A stretch of DNA of 64,000 bases from Anaeramoeba flamelloides (lineage: Eukaryota > Metamonada > Anaeramoebidae). The notes under the pieces are model-generated. The model had not been told where the DNA came from, did not search any database, and was given only the letters and a program-made list of their open reading frames with translations. Each line of letters starts with the position of its first letter. Positions within the stretch are counted from its first letter, which is position 1. Of this stretch, positions 36,932-49,303 are shown in pieces. The stretch is from positions 6,398,001 to 6,462,000 of the forward strand of contig JANTQA010000042.1 of NCBI GenBank assembly GCA_027625915.1, in the 5' to 3' direction. The translations under genes and the position numbers were made by a program.

Positions 36932-36935
36932 TTAA

Positions 36936-38920
36936 ATTTTAAAAAATATTTTGAGGCTTTTATTCAGCTTGAATATTGACCAGATTATAGTTCAAAACAT
37001 TTATGAATTTTTGAAAACTATCAACATTTTGTGAGAATTTTATAGGTTGACTATTCAATCTAAAGACTTTAACCTTGAAAAATATTAATATTTCAAGTCA
37101 AAAGAGTTCTTATTTAATTTCCCTTGCTATATTGAACTTTCAAAGATTGTCATTATTTTAGTTTACAGAAAAAAAAATTTAAAATAAACAAGTTCAAATA
37201 ATGAACTCTTTATTGCTAATATATATATTTTTTTTTTAAAAATTTTTATTTTTTTCCTATCTAGTAATAATTTTCCAGTATGTAACTAATACAAAGAAAT
37301 TTTTGATTATATATTTCAAATTTTTAGAAACCATCAAGTTTATTTCAAAAAAAAGGGTGTGGTAAGAAAAAGAAACCGGAAATTAAAAAATCTGAAATAA
37401 TTTTTCCAAAATAAAAAAAACTTAAACATCCCAAATGGTTTATTACCTAAATTTTTCTTAATATTGAAAATAATCAAATTTACTATAAAGTAATCTGACC
37501 TTGTACACCTACTGAAAAAATATTGAGAAAATGAAGAAAACAGAAATTTTCAAAAAAAAAAAAAATTCAAATAAAGAAATCTTTTTTTCGGTTTGTTTAC
37601 TTTCCAAAATTGAAACAAAAAGAGGGGCATGAAATCAAACAATAATTTCATAAGTAATATTGAGTATTTCTCAAAAAAATGTACATTAAAATATTATAGA
37701 AAAAATATTAATAAAATTTATTTTAATTTCAAAAAATAAATTATTAATAAACATTATAAAATATAAATCCTATAAATATAGATAAATTAAAAAAAAAAAA
37801 AAAACTTGAAAATTTTTAACTCAATTTCAATCTTACAAATATTATATCTTATTTTTCAAAATAATCCCTTTCAAGGAATATTTCAAAAAAAAAACATATT
37901 TTTGATTTTTTTTTTTCAGTTATAAGAGATAAAAATCGCTATTTATAACAAAAGTCATATAAAATTACAAAATGAAATAATCTGTTTGATAAATTTTACC
38001 TTCATTAATTTACTTATAGTTCCAGAAATTTGTTTTAAATAATAAATAAATAAAAAAAAAATAAAAAGTTTAATAGTTTTACCCATCTTAATAAATATTA
38101 TGAACATAAAGATAATATGAGATAATGCAAAATTGGAAGTCTATGAACAGATTTACACTTGTTAAAATATATATATAAAACTACAGAAAAAAATTTACAT
38201 ATTTTTTATCAATCTATAACTTATAAATAAAAAAAATATATTAAAACAAGAATTCGTGCAAAATAGATGATAAATTTGGATTTGTTAATAATTGTATTAG
38301 AAGTTAAATCTAGTTATTAGTTTTATTCGCTTTATTTTATACCCCTTTAAAATAATTATTTTGTGATTACAGTTTTTTTTATCCCCATATATTTGTAAAT
38401 TTTTTTTCTTGAAATATATTAAAAAAAAAGTTCAATTTAAAACTAATTAAATTTTAGTGATCTTTATATTATTTATCTTATAATATGAAATCTTGAAATA
38501 AGTATTGTTAACATGTTTCATAATTTAATTTAATTTTTTTTTATTTTATTTTATTTTATTTTATTTTATTTTATTTTTTTAATCTTATCTCTTTTGAAGT
38601 TTTTTTCTTCTATTAAATTAATTATTTAAACAAATTTTGTCTCAGGATATTTATTTTTTATCTTTAATTTAAAACTAAAAATACCTTTTTAGAAAATTAA
38701 AATGTAATTTCAAATTTTCATATTTTTGTATATATGATTGTTAAAAATATAAAACGACTATTTACAACACTTATTTTCTAGTAATAAAACCTTTTATTTA
38801 TTTATTTTTTATTTTTGAAATGATCTTACAAGAGTATTTTATCTTAAATTTCATTCTTTTAAGCGATTGTATGTTAGATGTTTTGTTTTTAAAATCAATA
38901 TATATATATTTATATATATA
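36936..38920. other. Intergenic, no gene seen
   Basis: AT-rich. A TTTTA pentamer microsatellite lies at about 38541-38578. No exon-like segment was found. Confidence 0.45.
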
Positions 38921-39110
38921 CAGTCAGTTTCACTTTTAAGGCACAAACTTTCAACGAACTTTAAGGTACAAAACTCTCAAATTAAGGCACAAAATTTTGA
39001 ATTTTTTTTTTACAATTTATTTTATGAGAATCGGAATTTTGTGCCTTAATTTGAGATTTTTGTACCTTAAATTTCGTTGAAAGTTTGTACCTTAAAAGTG
39101 AAACTTGCTG
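38921..39110. mobile_element. Family F Tc1/mariner-like hairpin MITE, copy 2
   Basis: A 190 bp near-palindrome from CAGTCAGTTTCACTTTTAAG to the complement AAAGTGAAACTTGCTG, with TA on both sides. Co-linear with 22526-22720. Confidence 0.85.
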
Positions 39111-41297
39111 TATAAGTATGTTACAATTTTAGTCTATATTTTTTATACTTCGAAACCTTTTATTTGTGAACTTTTAAGCAAATAATTTTAGATAAATAAA
39201 AATATGAAAGATAATAATACTCTTTAAAGTTTTGGTATATAACTAAAGTAGTAGTGGAATTTTTATCGGAAATCATTTGATAATTAGATTAAGTTTGGAA
39301 AATGTCCAATATTCTAATTTTCAATTCTATTTCAGGAAAAGGGTAAGTATTTTAATACCAAAATTAACTTTAAAAAGGTTATTTAACTTTATTTTAAAAT
39401 TTAGATTTTTTTTCTAATTCTTTCTAGATTACAAATTTCAAAAATACCTTTCTTCCCAACCATTATAATTTTGGAAAAAAATATTTTATATAAAATTCCT
39501 AAATTATTGGTTCAAATAGATCCTAAAAAACCATGACTTGTCTCGAGTTTTTTGAAAAAAAAGGATATATTTATTTAATTAATTCGAAAACAATTAATAA
39601 AGTGATATACTGTTTTTTATTACGAAAGAAAATTAAATTATTGATAAAAAAATAAAATTTATTGGATTTCTTTTTTTGAAGAAATTTATCTAAATGGATA
39701 TAGTCTATAATTTATATATCTTAATAAAAAAAAAAATAATATTTTAGTCCTATAATTATTTATTTTCTTTATTTTAAATATATTTTAACTGTAAAAATAT
39801 TTTTTGGTATTATACTAAAACAATCTACTTGTAAACTTTTAGATTTTTTAGATTGTGCATCACCAATAAAACAACATTATATTTTATATTATTTTTTTAT
39901 TGGTTTTTTTTTTTTTTACAAATAAAATTTAGAATTTTAACCTTTGTAAGAATAATTTAGTTAATCTTATTAACATTTTTTTTACTATTTTCTCAACAAT
40001 TGGAGCGTTTTATAATGCTATTGGAAGTGTTTTTTTTGTATGAATTTCACTATTATTACCACCAAAAAAAATTTTCATTTTCTGTATCAAAATCAATAAT
40101 TCCCGTATTCTCAATTATTTGATTTTTTTTTTTTTTTCATTGTTCTTTTCTTCTTTTTTTTCTTTTTATTTCTTCTAGATCCTTTTTTTTTGCACAAGAT
40201 CAAGTCGGAAAAAAAAAAAGATCTTATAATAGACTAATAACCATAAATAAAATTGAGACGATGAAATGTCTAATAAAATTCATATAACTATTAACAAAAC
40301 ATCATCTTTTTAATCTTTTTTAAATGAAAATTTAGTAATATCAAATCCTTAATGCTGATTAAAAAGCATGTTCTCATTTTTTTTTTGATTTTGGTTTTAT
40401 TTTTTTCAATTATCCTGTTTTTTCGATGTTTATATAATTAAAACTTGAATTATTAAAAGGATTTAATTTTTCAACTTTTTTTAAAAATTAATGAATATTT
40501 CTTTACCTTTTTGAATTTAAGATTTTTGGTGAGATACAATTTTTTAAATATAGTTACTTTATATTACTTTAATCAGATAAATAAAATGATCAGTAAAATA
40601 TATGTAGAGAGACAAAAATACTTATTTCAAAATAAAAGCTGTTTATCTTTTCTTCTTGTTCTAATTAAGATTTAATCTGCTAACTAAAAATAGACCTAAT
40701 TCATTTTGAATGTGAATTCTCTTGATATTTAAAGAAAATTTAAAATTAGGAGTTGAATTTGTTTGATATTTTTTCATAATTGTTCACAAATTTTTTTGGA
40801 TTTTTTTTTTTTTGTTTGAATAATTTATCCCATATTTTTTGAAAAGAGAAAAATTTCACTATGGTTAGCTCATTTTCTCAAATTTCTTATGTAATTAATA
40901 GAACTTTAAGAAACCATTTCCTTATTTACTTGTTGTTTCGTGCTGGATACTTTGGATCCATTAATGTTTAGGTCTTGTCAAAAAAAGAAACATTTCTTTT
41001 AATCGAAAAACAGAAATTAAATACCTCGTCACTAGTTATTTTAACAACAGTAAAACTGTTTTTTAGTTTTGAAAGGAAAAGTATTTACCCCCCAAAAATA
41101 AATCTCTGAAAAGAGTTTTTCAAATTAAGAACACACAAGAAATTGTGTTCATAAAACAATTTATTTTTTCATTTTTTTCTGATTAAAAAAATTAATCCAT
41201 TTCATCTTCTAATTTGAATAAAGGAAACTAATTTTTACACTGGTTACATACCCACCAAAACAAAATAAAAAAACACAAACCCTGATACGATTTGTAA
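39111..41297. other. Upstream region of the ankyrin kinase, with family P repeat copy 2
   Basis: About 40090-40570 matches 16870-17520 (family P). The rest is AT-rich with no exon-like segment. The 60 bp before the ATG at 41298 are A- and C-rich, which may mark the leader. Confidence 0.4.
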
Positions 41298-42154
41298 ATG
41301 GGTCAAAATTTAACAAAAAAAGAAATCAAAGTCTTAAAAGAGGGTAATTTAAAAAGTATCAAAAAACATTTTGATATTGAGAACAGCAACAAAACAAACA
41401 CAAAAGGCAAAACTCCATTACACTTTGCTTGTTTTCGGAATGCCGACAAACAGATTTTAGAATATCTGATCTCTCGTGGCTCCAATGTCAACCAACAAGA
41501 TGACAATGGGTACACGCCACTGCACATGCTCTGTTCCTCACATTTCCCGCTGTTAATTGACTCTTTGGATGTGATGCTCAATAGCGGAGCGCAACTAAAC
41601 ATTTCTGCAAACAATGGGAAAACCACAATCCACATCGCAGCTACAAACGATCTGATTAATTTGGAAACCTTCAAATATATGATCGAGTCTGGTGGCGACG
41701 TGAATACAATCGATGGGTTTCAAAAGACACCACTTATGTGCCTCTGTGAAACGGAGAAACCGGATCCTTTAAAAATCAGGGTTCTTTTAGAAGCGCGGGC
41801 ACATGTGAACGTGGAAGACAAATGGGGCTTCACACCTCTTCATTTCCTTGTAAAGAACACAAAGGATGTTTCTTTAATTGAAATGCTGATTAAAAATGGC
41901 GCAAAGGTCAATGCCCAAAATTTGCAACAGCAGACACCTTTGCATTGCCTTTTTGAAACAAAGAGCCCTTCGAAATCTGTGGTGAAAGTATTAATACAAT
42001 CCGGAGCAAATACAAGTATTCTTGATAAACAGGGCAAAACCGTTTTACATTACACAGCCCTAAACAAAGAAATAAAAACCGGAATCACTTCTTTATTACT
42101 TGAAAATGGATCAGATCCTTTAAAAAAAAATTATCAGGTTTGTTGTATTTTATT

Positions 42155-42189
<35 letters not shown>

Positions 42190-45100
42190 TGTTTGTCTTT
42201 TTTGGTTTCTTTTTTTTGTTTTTTTATCAAAGAAAAATCCTCTATTTTTCATTCCTTTAAAAACTACACAAACAAACACTCTTTTTCACACTAACATAAT
42301 CAGCTGTTTCAGTTTTGTTATTATTATTCTTTTTCAACCCAATTCGCATTCAGACATTTTTTGATTTCAAATCCGTTTTTTTATTTTGATTTGGTCCAAT
42401 CTATCGAACCTCAAACACTCTTTTTGATAAAATTTTTAGAGCCAATTCTCTAAAAATTCAAAAAAGTTGAGACAAAGACACTATAGTCAACACCTTCATT
42501 TTCTCTCTCCTTGAAAAATTTACAATTCAAAAAAAAAAATTCAAAGGGAATTACTGCAATAATTGATCACTATTTTAAAACTCTCATATGCACTTGGTTT
42601 GTTGTTATCAAAATATTAATTTTTTATTTATTGGGAAACAGAAAACTTTAAACAATTGTTTAAATCAAAATCTGGATCAAAGTCAAAAAAAAAAAAAAAG
42701 GTTAATTTGATCAATTGAAAATATTACTGGTATTTGCACAATAAATTAGAAAAAATCACAAAATATATTCCCATTTTAGAGATAAATAGATAAACGATTG
42801 AATATCCATTAACCGTTCTAATTGGATTGTTGTTGAATTATTCCTAAATTTATCATTTTTAAATCTTTGGTAACTGTAGAAATTAAAATCTTCCCAAAAT
42901 CTGAAAAATTAATAGACAAAATTGACTGAAAATCAAAATCTAATTTATTTTCAATTATTCCTTTGATAAATTATAAATTTTAGTACACATCTATTATGAT
43001 AATTACATTTTTTTTGCATTCGTAAAATAAGAGTTTTATTTTCTTTAATCTTTCGTTTATATAATTTTGTCAATATTTTAGATTTAAATTGAATAACTTT
43101 GAAAGAAAAAATTTTATTACAAATAGTTTTAAATTAAATAAATGTAAATTCAAAATAATCAAACACCTTTCTCACATTAATATTCATTAATATATTTTAA
43201 ATTGATAAAAATGATTCTGATTTTTACAATTTAAAATTAAAAGCTAGTTTTTAATTTTTATAAAGTAGCTCTATTAATTTTTCAGGATTTGGGATTTTTT
43301 TAATTTCTCCATTTATCAAAGGGTTAAAAATGATAAATTTAGGAATAATTAAACAATAACCCAGTTTAAAATGGCTAATGGTTATTCAACCGTTAATCTA
43401 TAGATCTCTAAAATGAGAATATATTTTGTGATTTTTACTAATTTATTGTGCAAATACCAGTAATATTTTCAATTGATCAAATTAACTTTTTTTTTTTTTT
43501 TTTTCGAATTCCATCCAGATTTTGATTTAAACAGTCAAATAACAATCTAAACAATTTTAGACAAAATTTAATAATAAATAGTTCTGGTCGGAAAGGTCAA
43601 GAATATTTAATTATTATTAAATATAATAATGATATAAATAAACAGTTGTATTGTAGATTACCTATCTTTTTTTTTTTTTTTTTTTATATTCTTGTTTTTG
43701 TTGGTAAAATCTATCGATTTTCTACATAAGCAGAAAACTCAAGAAAAACTAACTGTACCTTTCCAGAATTCAAAAGAAATAAGTAAAACCTCAAGATAAC
43801 TTAACGTGACTTGCCGTCAAGTGCCTAGCTTTTCCAGAATTTAAAATGATAATATAAAAAATTTGATTTTTCTCTATCCTTTCAAATTTTAGAAACGCTT
43901 ACTGCTTTTTTTTTTTATTTCGGAAATCTATTGATTTTCTAATCAAAACAAAAATTAAAAAAAAAACCGAGACACGACCTCAAAGAGTGGGGGCACCAGG
44001 TACCCGAATTTAAATATATTTAACTATTTTACAAGTATTTTTTATTTTCAATTTTTTATTATTAGTATTCCTTTATTAACTTAAGTTTTCTACAGCATAA
44101 GAGCTTTGATGAGCAAAATTCTTGACAAAAACAATAAATTTCGAAATTTTGATTACTCATATTAAATAGCTTTTGAGTATTTTTTCTAAGAATAACTTTT
44201 TTTATTTTCAATTTTTTATTATTAGTATTCCTTTATTACCTTAAGTTTTCTAACCATAAGTGCTTTGATGAAAAATTCTCGACAAGAACAATAAATTTCG
44301 TAATTTTGATTTGCCAGATTAAGGAGCTTTTGAGTATTTTTTCTAAGGATAACATTTTTATATAAGTTTGTTTCAAGTATTTGATAAATTTTTTTTCCAT
44401 TTGATTTGAAGAAATTTATACCTTCCAGAATACCAAATAAAGTGATTTATATTTTCATAATATTGGGTTCATTAATCACATTTTTTACATTTTTCCGATT
44501 TTCTAAATGTGTTTTATTCAGATTTATTTTTTTAAGACATTTTGATATTTCATTTAATTCATTTGTAATAATTCAAAATTCAAGAAACGTAGTACTTAAC
44601 TAAAATTCAAAATTTTCCACACAGCTAAAACGCACCAAACAATCACAATAATACAATTTTATAAAAATTGGAAATAATTTTGATTTTTGTTAAATATGAA
44701 AATCATTTTTAAATCTATTAGTTTTTAATTTTTCATTTCATTTTTTGAATTACGTAACTTCTTTTGGTCGATCAATTTTTTTTTCAACGATTGATATTAG
44801 GTTAAAGTTGAGTTGTTCAAAATAGAAGAACTCAAATAAAATTAGTTGATAGTATCTAACTTTTTGATCGATCAATAATTGTGAATCAAATTTAAACAAA
44901 TTTACCAATGCATTTTTTTTATTTATGCTCTCTCCAAAATTTTTAACACGCCGATGATTTATTTGCATTGATAATTATTTGTTTTTTGTTTTGTGAATAT
45001 TGTAATTTATAAACAATTGTTAACATTTCAATTGGTGAATGGTTATAATTTTGTATTTCTACTAAACTCTTTTTCAAATAAAAGGGCACAAAAAATTTTA

Positions 45101-48100
45101 AGAATTATTCATAAATGAATCAAATTAATTGTAGTATCATTCTAAAATCTAAGAAACGCTTTAAAACATAAAAAAACACTCAACTGAATCTTTAAAACTC
45201 ATTAAAACTAAACAATAAAAATTATAATTCAATATTTTAAAAATTGGTGTGCCCTTTTATTTGAAATGAGAAATCTCGTTTTGTAAATTGTAAAGAAAAA
45301 AAAATTATAAACCCAATAAAAACCTTTGAACAAGGTGAATTGGGAAAAAGTTCTCAACATTTTATTGATAATTCTTTACAAGTCAAACTTTTGTTCTTTA
45401 AAGTCTCATATTCAATATAAAGCTACAATTCATCTGGTATTTTGTTGGAATGTTTTTTCTTTATTTCTCTTTTCTTTGTTCCATGCATCAATCCAATAAT
45501 GGTCTTTCTTAATTCCTATTTCTAACTCATTCTACATCAAACTTAAACTGTTTCAGTTTATACACAGGTAGATTATTTCCAAATTGGTTTTTTCTGATCT
45601 TGCTTTTTCATTTTCCAACTGTTCAATATCCAAAAATAAAAAAAGCAAAAAATGAAAAAATGAATAATTAAAATGAAAATCACCAATAAGTAATTATCTT
45701 ATTAACAATCAAATTCGATGATATTGACTATTTGAGAGGTGTGCCCTTTTGTTTGAAAAATAGTTTAGATTTTAATTAAATAAGATTTTTTTTTCAAAAA
45801 TCGAATTTTGGTGTGTTCAAAATTTTGAATTGGGGTTTAGATTTAAATTTCGAATAATTTTTTAAAGTTAAATTTTTCATTTTTAATGGGTTTGTAATAT
45901 TCTGTTGATGTATCGTTGTGTGCCGCGGAGTGCCTGGGGTTTCTTGCTTATTTAAGAAATTAAAAAAAGCTAAGAAATTTTCTTTTTATTTCACAAATTA
46001 AAAAAAAAGCCTAACTGTGATTTTCTAAAATTCAAAAGAATCAAGTTAAAACCTTTGATTTTGATCCGTTCTTTTAAAAAAAAAAAAACTAACAACACAT
46101 CCAACTTTAATTGTTTTTTACAATTTTTAAGAAACTTTTTTTTATCTTGATTTTCAATTCATTAAAATTATTAGTTTTCCCAAATATTTATTTTTTTTCT
46201 AGGTGAAATATTCAAATTTACTAAATTTGGCTATTTTTTTGATATTTTGTTAAAAGAAGTTTTTTAATTAATTTCCATTTTCTCAAGTTGACAATGATTT
46301 TAATAGGTAATAAATTGATTTCATTTCTAAAAACTTAAAACTGTGGTGGATCTTTGAATTTTAAACATTTTGGTGATATGGACATTTGGATTTCTTCAGA
46401 TTAATTTTTCGTAAAGATAAATAATTTCAAGCTATATAAGAGTTGACTTAAGCAAATTGCTTTATAGAGAATAACTTTGTGATAATTAGATAATTCATTT
46501 GACTTATAGATATATTGATATTTCCAAAGAGTCGCATCACATTTCTTTTTATTATTAAATAGATGAGATTTTTTAGCAAAATTTATTTCTAAATATTTAA
46601 TTTTTCTTTATTTATTTGTAATTATTGTTTTACCAATTTAAACCTTTACTCCAAAATTTTCAATTATTTTTTTAATTTTTTGCAATTTTTATTTTGTAAT
46701 TGTTTGATTTTAATATTATTATCATATCTTCTGCGGCCATTTGAATATATTTAGCTAATTCTTGGCTTTTTATAATTAAAAAATGACTAATAAATGAAAA
46801 TAAAATTGATGATAGTGTGCCTCTCTGATAAATACCTCTTCCTTCCACTTTATAGTATTTTAATAGAAAAATTCATAATATTTTAAACATTGATAATTTT
46901 TTTTATTTTTATTCTCTAATCAAACTCTGACGAATTGAGTCAAAGTATTTTCTGCTATCTATTGTTAAAATTTTTATATTATTTTATTTTTAATCTTTTT
47001 AATTTAAATTTTTCAAGATATTAAGAACTGGTACTCTAATCCAAATTCCGGTTCTAAATCCAAATTGTTTCTCTTCGATAAATTTCAAATAATATTTAAT
47101 TTTTATTATATATATACTTTTACAAATATTCTAGAAATGAATTTATTTATAGAAATTGGTTGATAGTTTATTGAATCTTCTGGATTTCCTTGTTTGTAAA
47201 TAAATAACATTTCTCTTGGTTTGATGTAATTTAATTCTTCATTTGTGAGAATAAGAAGCCAACTATTGGATCCACTTTTTAGTGTTAATAAAAAATTAAA
47301 ATACTTTTTGGTCGATAATTTCTTTATTAATATTTTTTGTAGTTTGATAATTATCAAAATCCGAAATGCTGTTATTTTTTATCAAATTTATTGTGCTATA
47401 TATTTCGTTAACACTAATAAATTCATTGCTTTTTAAACATTTTTTTAAAAAAATCTCAACTTTTTAAAAAGTTAATTTTTGCATTTTTAATACATTTAAT
47501 TATCTTAGGATTCACTTTCGCACAAATTGGGTTGATATGTCCTTAATATAAAAAAGTACTATTTTTTTCTGATTAATATTTTTCGAAATCTAGCTTATAG
47601 CTTCATTCAATTAACCACTGGGATAAAATTTTTTTAGAATAAAAACACTCTCAACTTTTGAATATCGAAAATATTTTATAAAACTACTAGCACTTTTTTA
47701 TTTTTTTTTTGAAAAATTGGTGTTGAGAAAATTTTGAAATCAAAGAATAAGTTAATATATTAAATTAGAATATTTTTCCAGAGAGTTTTTCTTTTTAAAA
47801 TAACTTTTTTTTTTAATTTTACCATTTAAAAATAAAAAAACATTTGAAGACGAAATTAGTGCCTTTTGTAAAAATAAAATTCCCATAATTTAGAATTTGT
47901 TTTAGTAAATGAGTTAAAATAAGATATTGTATATAAAAATACACATAATTTCAAGTTTGAATTCAATCATTTTGGCAAAAAATGTTTTCAAGAAAAAGTT
48001 AAATGGAAACTTTATTTATTTGTATTTTTTCATTTAGTTTTTTTAATTTTTTTAATGGAAAGTTTTTGTTCAGTTTTCCATTTTTAGTGTTTTTTGGGTC

Positions 48101-49303
48101 GTCGGGACATATAATTTAAAAAAAATTAGTTCCAACTTTTTATCATTATAAATTATTTTTTTTAGAATTGTTTCGGATTTTTTTAATTTTTTTCCAAAAA
48201 AAAAAAAAATTGTGTTACATTCGATAAAAAATGCATAAATATGCATCTACTTTCAAAATCTAAATCTAAATAAACAATTTTAATAATTTTGTTTTCTAAA
48301 TAAAACCAATGCTTATTATTCACTTCTATAGGGACAAACTCCATTAAAACTGAGTAAAAAAATATCGAATTCAATTGTAAATAAAGAAATTAAATCCTTT
48401 TTATCTGAAAATGGCTCCACCGATTTTGGGAAAGAAAAAGAAAGCATTGATAACAAAGTAAGAGATAATATGCTTAAAAAGATAACTTCCCTAACCACTT
48501 TTCATGAAATCCCCCCCGAAGAAATTGAAATTATAAGGAGGGTTGGAAATGGAGCATTTAAGGAAGTATTTGAAGGAAATTGGAAGAAAAAATGTGTTGC
48601 AGTTGCAAAATTAATTGAAGGAAAAAATTTTAATGAAGAACAATTAAGTGATTTTACTCAAGAGACAATTACAGTATGCAATTTAGATCACCCAAATATT
48701 GTAAAATATTATGGTGGATGTATAAAAGATACACAATTAATGATCATTTGCGAATTTTGTAAAGGTGGAGACTTGTATGATTTATTACATTCAAAAAAGG
48801 ATCTCAATAAGAAACAAAAAATCCAAATCGCCATCGACGTTGCTAATGGAATCAAATATCTTCACCAAAATCATTTAGTTCATCGCGATTTGAAAAGCCC
48901 AAATGTCTTATTAACTGAAAAGGGCAAAGCTAAAATTACAGACTTTGGTTTATCGAAAACCATGAATACCTCAATGACCTTTATGAACAACACCATCGTC
49001 GGAACACCCAGATGGATGGCCCCTGAATTATTAAGAGGTGAACAAAATTATACCAACAAAGTTGATATCTATGCCTTTGGGATACTATTATGGGAAATAT
49101 CCACAAGAGAAATCCCTTTCGAAGGAATTGGTCCTTTCCAATTAAGCGGATTGATCGGCTTCCAGGGACAACGCCCAGAATTAAATGAAAATTATTTATT
49201 TTTTGATCTAATTAAAAAATGTTGGGATCAAGACCCTCAAGTTAGACCAACAATTGAAACCGTAATTAAAGATCTGCAGGCTTATCTTCTGAACTATTTA
49301 TAA
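41298..49303 (+). CDS. Ankyrin-repeat TKL-type protein kinase, two exons
   Basis: Exons are 41298-42137 (CAG|GTTTGT) and 48332-49303 (CTATAG|GGA). The junction is phase 0 and falls within an ankyrin repeat (..KKNYQ, then GQTPLKLS), giving 603 aa. Residues about 36-290 hold seven ankyrin repeats with TPLHFAC, TPLHMLC, TTIHIAA, TPLHFLV and TPLHCLF cores, plus a partial eighth. The kinase domain (about 345-600) is complete: glycine loop VGNGAFKEVF, Lys373 in VAVAKL, Glu391, catalytic HRDLKSPNVLL (Asp466), DFG at 484-486, GTPRWMAPE at the activation segment, and a WDQDPQVRPT end. HRDLKSPN and GTPRWMAPE are TKL (RAF/MLK-like) features, so a Ser/Thr or dual-specificity kinase is likely. The N-terminus MGQNLTKK fits N-myristoylation followed by basic residues. 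An AATAAA lies at 49341. Confidence 0.92.
42650..43540. mobile_element. Large foldback element L
   Basis: Inverted arms of up to about 240 bp (about 42655-42900 and 43300-43533). They share AATCAAAATCTGGAT at the outside, TTGATCAATTGAAAATATTA, then CTGGTATTTGCACAATAAAT and, further in, CCTAAATTTATCATTTTTAA. The CTGGTATTTG motif after TA links it to the small elements at 14657 and 33368, so the element proper may be TA-bounded at about 42728 and 43463 with the arms extending outward. Confidence 0.8.
43700..43990. repeat. Cluster of TGCCTAG and ATCTATTGAT short repeats
   Basis: It contains CAAGTGCCTAGCTTTTCC and two copies of a near-palindrome close to GAAATCTATTGATTTTC. The same units recur at 45920-46030 and 56365-57000. 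Function unknown. Confidence 0.5.
44037..44358. repeat. Tandem duplication, two units of about 160 bp
   Basis: Units start at 44041 and 44201 with TTTATTTTCAATTTTTTATT and share TTTTGAGTATTTTTTCTAAG at their ends. They differ at scattered sites. Confidence 0.85.
44603..45835 (-). mobile_element. Family G element, copy 2, interrupted by element T
   Basis: The left end AAATTCAAAATTTTCCACAC matches the complement of the right end of copy 1. G sequence runs to about 45060, stops at element T, resumes at about 45765 and ends TGTTCAAAATTTTGAATTGG. Confidence 0.7.
45071..45758. mobile_element. Element T, nested in G
   Basis: About 690 bp with inverted ends TTTTTCAAATAAAAGGGCAC and the complement of TTTTTCAAACAAAAGGGCAC. 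A third copy of the end motif lies inside at 45246-45265, inverted relative to the left end. On the minus strand near 45450-45640 short stretches translate to balanced protein (KKDHYWIDAWNKEKR), possibly the relic of a transposase, but no family is recognised. Confidence 0.6.
46380..47520 (-). pseudogene. Decayed LINE (non-LTR retrotransposon) reverse transcriptase
   Basis: The minus strand, read from high to low coordinates, gives the reverse-transcriptase motif series in order. These are EIYSTINLIKNN (about 47395), YKQGNPEDSINYQPIS (about 47190), EKQFGFRTG (about 47065), TIDSRKYFDSIRQSLI (about 46950), RGIYQRGTLSSILFSFI (about 46830), QMAAEDMIII in place of YADD (about 46735), and HKVILYKAICLSQLLYSL (about 46480). 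Stops and frame changes separate them, the catalytic YADD is altered, and no endonuclease domain was seen. It is an old fragment of about 1.1 kb in the kinase intron. Confidence 0.8.

Larger units (their letters stand above)
42138..48331 (+). other. 6.2 kb intron of the ankyrin kinase
   Basis: It starts GTTTGT, then a T-run of over 30, and ends TTCTATAG. It contains the large foldback element L, short dispersed repeats, a tandem duplication, family G with element T inside it, and a LINE relic. From 47530 to 48331 I see only AT-rich sequence. Confidence 0.8.
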
